DNA from: Allolucifera butyrica
GTDB taxonomy: Bacteria; Bacillota; Negativicutes; Sporomusales; UPPP01
NCBI RefSeq assembly: GCF_900476375.1
Contig: NZ_UPPP01000069.1
Span: 22,451 to 86,450, forward strand
Direction: 5' to 3'
Length of the DNA: 64,000 nucleotides
Within the stretch, counting starts at the first letter, position 1; the number at the start of each line of letters is the position of its first letter. The notes below the pieces were generated by a model, which had not been told where the DNA came from, did not search any database, and saw only the letters and a program-made list of their open reading frames with translations. Shown piece by piece: positions 61,918 to 64,000 of the stretch. The position numbers and the translations under genes were made by a program.

Positions 61918-62178
61918 ATGCGGTGGTTTTGGCGCAATTGGTTCATTGGCCCGAAACACAGACGTAAGGATTTGTTTCAGTCTAATCTTACAGATATCAT
62001 TGAGGAAGCGAAAAAAGACTGGCTTTCTGCCCAGGACCTTTTCCGGGTTTCAAGCAGTCAGGAACTGGCGGACTATGCAGCTTATTTGATTCTGGCCACG
62101 GAAAGAAGATATATTTATCTATGGAAAATTGCCCGGCGTGAAGGATTCCTTAAACAAAATACGAATCAAAGTTTATGA
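61918..62178 (+). CDS. DUF2508 (YaaL-like) protein, copy 2
   Basis: 86 residues: RWFWRNWFIGPKHRRKD, then IIEEAKKDWLSAQDLFRVSSSQELADYAAYLILATERRYIYLWKIARREGF. Shared with copy 1: A--DWLSAQ, S-Q-L-D-A-YL---TE--YIYL-K-ARREG. This repeat of the 3' region of the group is probably a local duplication separated by E1. ATG 61918 has GGGGCGG upstream. Confidence 0.75.
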   Translation: MRWFWRNWFIGPKHRRKDLFQSNLTDIIEEAKKDWLSAQDLFRVSSSQELADYAAYLILATERRYIYLWKIARREGFLKQNTNQSL

Positions 62179-62236
62179 AAGAATCGTAATAACGGACGTA
62201 CTGTTTCCGTTACACTATAGGGAGGAGGAAGATGTT

Positions 62237-62530
62237 ATGTCGATGCTACCTGGATTTAATGGCGATTGGCATATTTTATTGGCGTATGGATTTGGAATTT
62301 TACTTATTTATCTGATTGGCAGGGTGTTTTTGATGCCGATCAAGATCGTTTTTCGCCTGATATATAATGCCTTAATTGGAGGCTTGATGCTTTGGGCCCT
62401 GAACTATATCGGCGGGCACTTCGGCTTTATCATTGGGATTAATCCGGTTACGGCTTTAGTTGCCGGTTTTTTGGGATTGCCGGGAGTAATTTTGCTGATT
62501 TTGTTTAAAATATTTATTGGTGGGGTCTAA
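62237..62530 (+). CDS. bofA: Pro-sigmaK processing inhibitor BofA-family protein
   Basis: 97 residues, three hydrophobic helices. In Bacillus BofA holds SpoIVFB inactive in the forespore envelope until late sporulation. Recognisable: IYLIGRVFLMPIKIVFRLIYNALIGG and the C-terminal INPVTALVAGFLGLPGVILLILFKI. AGGAGGAAG precedes ATG 62237. Its position after recR/DUF2508 and before 16S is as in spore-formers and supports an endospore-forming host. Confidence 0.87.
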   Translation: MSMLPGFNGDWHILLAYGFGILLIYLIGRVFLMPIKIVFRLIYNALIGGLMLWALNYIGGHFGFIIGINPVTALVAGFLGLPGVILLILFKIFIGGV

Positions 62531-62575
62531 AGTAAAATTGTCCTGCGTTGAAAGTAGACAAGGAGTCGGCTAAGA

Positions 62576-63238
62576 ATGAATCCGATCGTCGAGGCTTATG
62601 TGGGGGAATATGCCAGCGGTAAAAGTGAGAATGCGGTGAACCGGGCGGTTTATCTGCTGCGGCAGGGGTTTCCCGTGACATTGGTGGATTTAGATACGGT
62701 AGAACCGTGTTATACGATCCGGCCAATTAAGAAAGAACTGGAGCAAATGGGGATGGATGTCGTAGCCTGGGAGACGCGCGATACGGTCGGCCTCGGTGAG
62801 GCCGGCAATGTAATCAAGGGGTCCATGCGTTGGGTATTACGGCGCCGGGGAAGCATTATTCTGGACGTAGGCTATGGGGTTCACGGTGCCCGGATTTTTA
62901 ACATGATTGAGGGAGCCGATGAAAATCCATATCTAAAAATTATTGCTGTTATTAATATGTCCCGTCCCTTTACCGCCTCTGTCGAAAGGATACTGGACTA
63001 TGTATTGACCCTGGGCCGGGTCGATGCGCTGCTGAATAATACACATATGGACCAAGAGACGACTGCGGAAATCGTGCAAAACGGGGCCAGAGGCGTTGCT
63101 ACGGCAGCAAAACAATTAGGGCTTCCGGTTGTGGCCACTTCTGTCACGAAAGAACTCGCACCGGAGATCGGGCCGGTGGATTGTATGGGACATCCCGTAT
63201 GGACTCTGGAACGGTTTATGCCCCGTACCTTTTGGTGA
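62576..63238 (+). CDS. P-loop NTPase of the MinD/CobQ kind
   Basis: 220 residues: Walker A AYVGEYASGKSENA (GEYASGKS, residues 9-16), a strand with LVDLDTVEPCY (about 38), GSIILDVGYGVHGAR, and NMSRPFTAS and LLNNTH for the guanine/adenine pocket. SIMIBI-type ATPase/GTPase. Conserved in Negativicutes and Clostridia near rrn or bofA by my recollection, but function is unknown. GTCGGCTAAGA lies before ATG 62576 without a strong ribosome site. Confidence 0.72.
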   Translation: MNPIVEAYVGEYASGKSENAVNRAVYLLRQGFPVTLVDLDTVEPCYTIRPIKKELEQMGMDVVAWETRDTVGLGEAGNVIKGSMRWVLRRRGSIILDVGYGVHGARIFNMIEGADENPYLKIIAVINMSRPFTASVERILDYVLTLGRVDALLNNTHMDQETTAEIVQNGARGVATAAKQLGLPVVATSVTKELAPEIGPVDCMGHPVWTLERFMPRTFW

Positions 63239-63269
63239 AATTTCGCAGAAAATATTCTTCGTATTCATA

Positions 63270-63299
63270 TTGACATAAAGTTTGTCTTTATGCTAATAT
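63270..63299 (+). promoter_or_regulatory. rrn promoter P1
   Basis: TTGACA (63270-63275) and TAATAT (63294-63299), spacer 18 bp. Confidence 0.7.
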
Positions 63300-63346
63300 A
63301 TAAAAGCCGCTGAAAACGGCGGCAAAAAATACCAAAGCGAAAGCAG

Positions 63347-63375
63347 TTGACAAACAGCCGTGACTTTGGTAAGAT
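63347..63375 (+). promoter_or_regulatory. rrn promoter P2
   Basis: TTGACA (63347-63352) and TAAGAT (63370-63375), spacer 17 bp, 77 bp after P1. Followed by inverted repeat E2. Confidence 0.75.
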
Positions 63376-63399
63376 ATGAACTTGTCGGCCGTCAGCTGA

Positions 63400-63502
63400 G
63401 AAAGACCCCAAGGGTCTTTAAATGGAAAGAAAGTATTTTACTTTTCGGAAGTCTGAGAAGAATACGTTATTTAGAAATAACCCGAAAAGGTATACTTTCT
63501 GA
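63400..63502. repeat. Dispersed repeat E2, copy 3 (inverted), between rrn promoters
   Basis: On the minus strand it reads GAAAGTATACCTTTTCGGG ... CCGAAAAGTAAAATACTTTC ... AAAGACCC-TTG-GGGTCTTT, i.e. the E2 order, so it is reversed here. It lies in the leader between promoters P2 and P3, so transcripts from P1 and P2 would contain its hairpins. Confidence 0.75.
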
Positions 63503-63534
63503 TTCCACAAGAACGACGGCGACGAAAAAAATAG

Positions 63535-63563
63535 TTGACACGGTGAAAGAAACGTGATAAACT
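63535..63563 (+). promoter_or_regulatory. rrn promoter P3
   Basis: TTGACA (63535-63540) and TAAACT (63558-63563), spacer 17 bp, about 140 bp before the 16S start. Confidence 0.7.
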
Positions 63564-63570
63564 ATAAAAG

Positions 63571-63590
63571 CTGTTCTTTGAAAACTAAAC
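63571..63590 (+). promoter_or_regulatory. rrn leader boxA-like element
   Basis: CTGTTCTTTGAAAACTAAAC is the boxA-like antitermination sequence found before Gram-positive 16S genes. Confidence 0.7.
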
Positions 63591-63702
63591 AATGTAAGGT
63601 GAAAAGCCAGATGTGCGGACAGGTATTACGAGAGTAATACCGTCAAAAAACAACCAAGAATTCTTTAATTCATAAAGAGCCATCAAGGTTCTTCAATAAA
63701 CA

Positions 63703-64000
<298 letters not shown>

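Noticed and set aside
63305..63322. GCCGCTGAAAACGGCGG hairpin near rrn P1 as a terminator
   Set aside because: The stem is short and followed by A-rich, not T-rich, sequence; it lies within the rrn promoter region.

Overview
The window looks like chromosomal DNA of a diderm, endospore-forming Firmicute, most likely Sporomusaceae/Negativicutes. Reasons: a Bacillus-like block tadA - tRNA-Ser x2 - SRP RNA - dnaX - ebfC - recR - DUF2508 - bofA - 16S rRNA at the right end; sporulation-linked genes (bofA, DUF1657, a soluble PAS histidine kinase); a PyrR-type attenuator; and a small outer-membrane-type beta-barrel with a signal peptide. The family assignment is inference; the 16S fragment should settle it.

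Layout. 1-3.7 kb: xylose genes on the minus strand (xylB-xylR, then xylF cut by the window edge) with a clear XylR operator. 3.8-6.3 kb: a LevR-type sigma54 activator. 6.4-8.2 kb: a yjbQ gene remnant, a small UPF0180-like gene and a YtpB-type terpene synthase. 8.3-13.9 kb: a complete peptide-type ABC operon. 14-15.4 kb: uraA behind a PyrR attenuator. 15.6-21 kb: polyphosphate metabolism (ppx divergent from a degenerate ppx paralogue overlapping ppk). 21-23 kb: paaK plus an ACT-domain gene. 23.3-26.8 kb: a small gene, a DnaA-box cluster, tRNA-Arg(ACG), rnjA and uppP. 26.9-29.4 kb: a PAS kinase, a membrane protein and tRNA-Arg(CCT).

29.6-48.4 kb is a more AT-rich accessory zone of mostly single genes: LysR, LysE exporter, Crp, SDR, aldo/keto reductase, a collapsed LysR/MFS pair, an outer-membrane barrel, internally duplicated hypothetical proteins, a HipA-like kinase, a MocR/EamA divergent pair, CheW plus a soluble chemoreceptor, and a minimal tyrosine recombinase bracketed by two matching palindromes. 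48.6-54.3 kb: an LpdD-like gene and a Ugp-type sugar ABC operon with a TIM-barrel isomerase. 54.3-57.4 kb: a DUF697 protein, a small spore-type gene with a sequestered ribosome-binding site, a CBM25-like protein and an aminotransferase. 57.6-64 kb: the conserved replication/recombination/translation block ending in a truncated 16S gene behind three tandem promoters.

Two dispersed intergenic repeat families run through the window: E1, linked to terminators (full copies near 21.0 and 61.7 kb, fragments elsewhere), and E2, about 105 bp with an imperfect inverted repeat plus a terminator-like hairpin (38.7, 49.1 and, inverted, 63.4 kb between rrn promoters). The most promising candidates for something undescribed are the palindrome-flanked recombinase, the E2 family, the SD-sequestering hairpin at 55.4 kb and the DnaA-box cluster at 23.6 kb. 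All calls come from reading the sequence; no database search was run.
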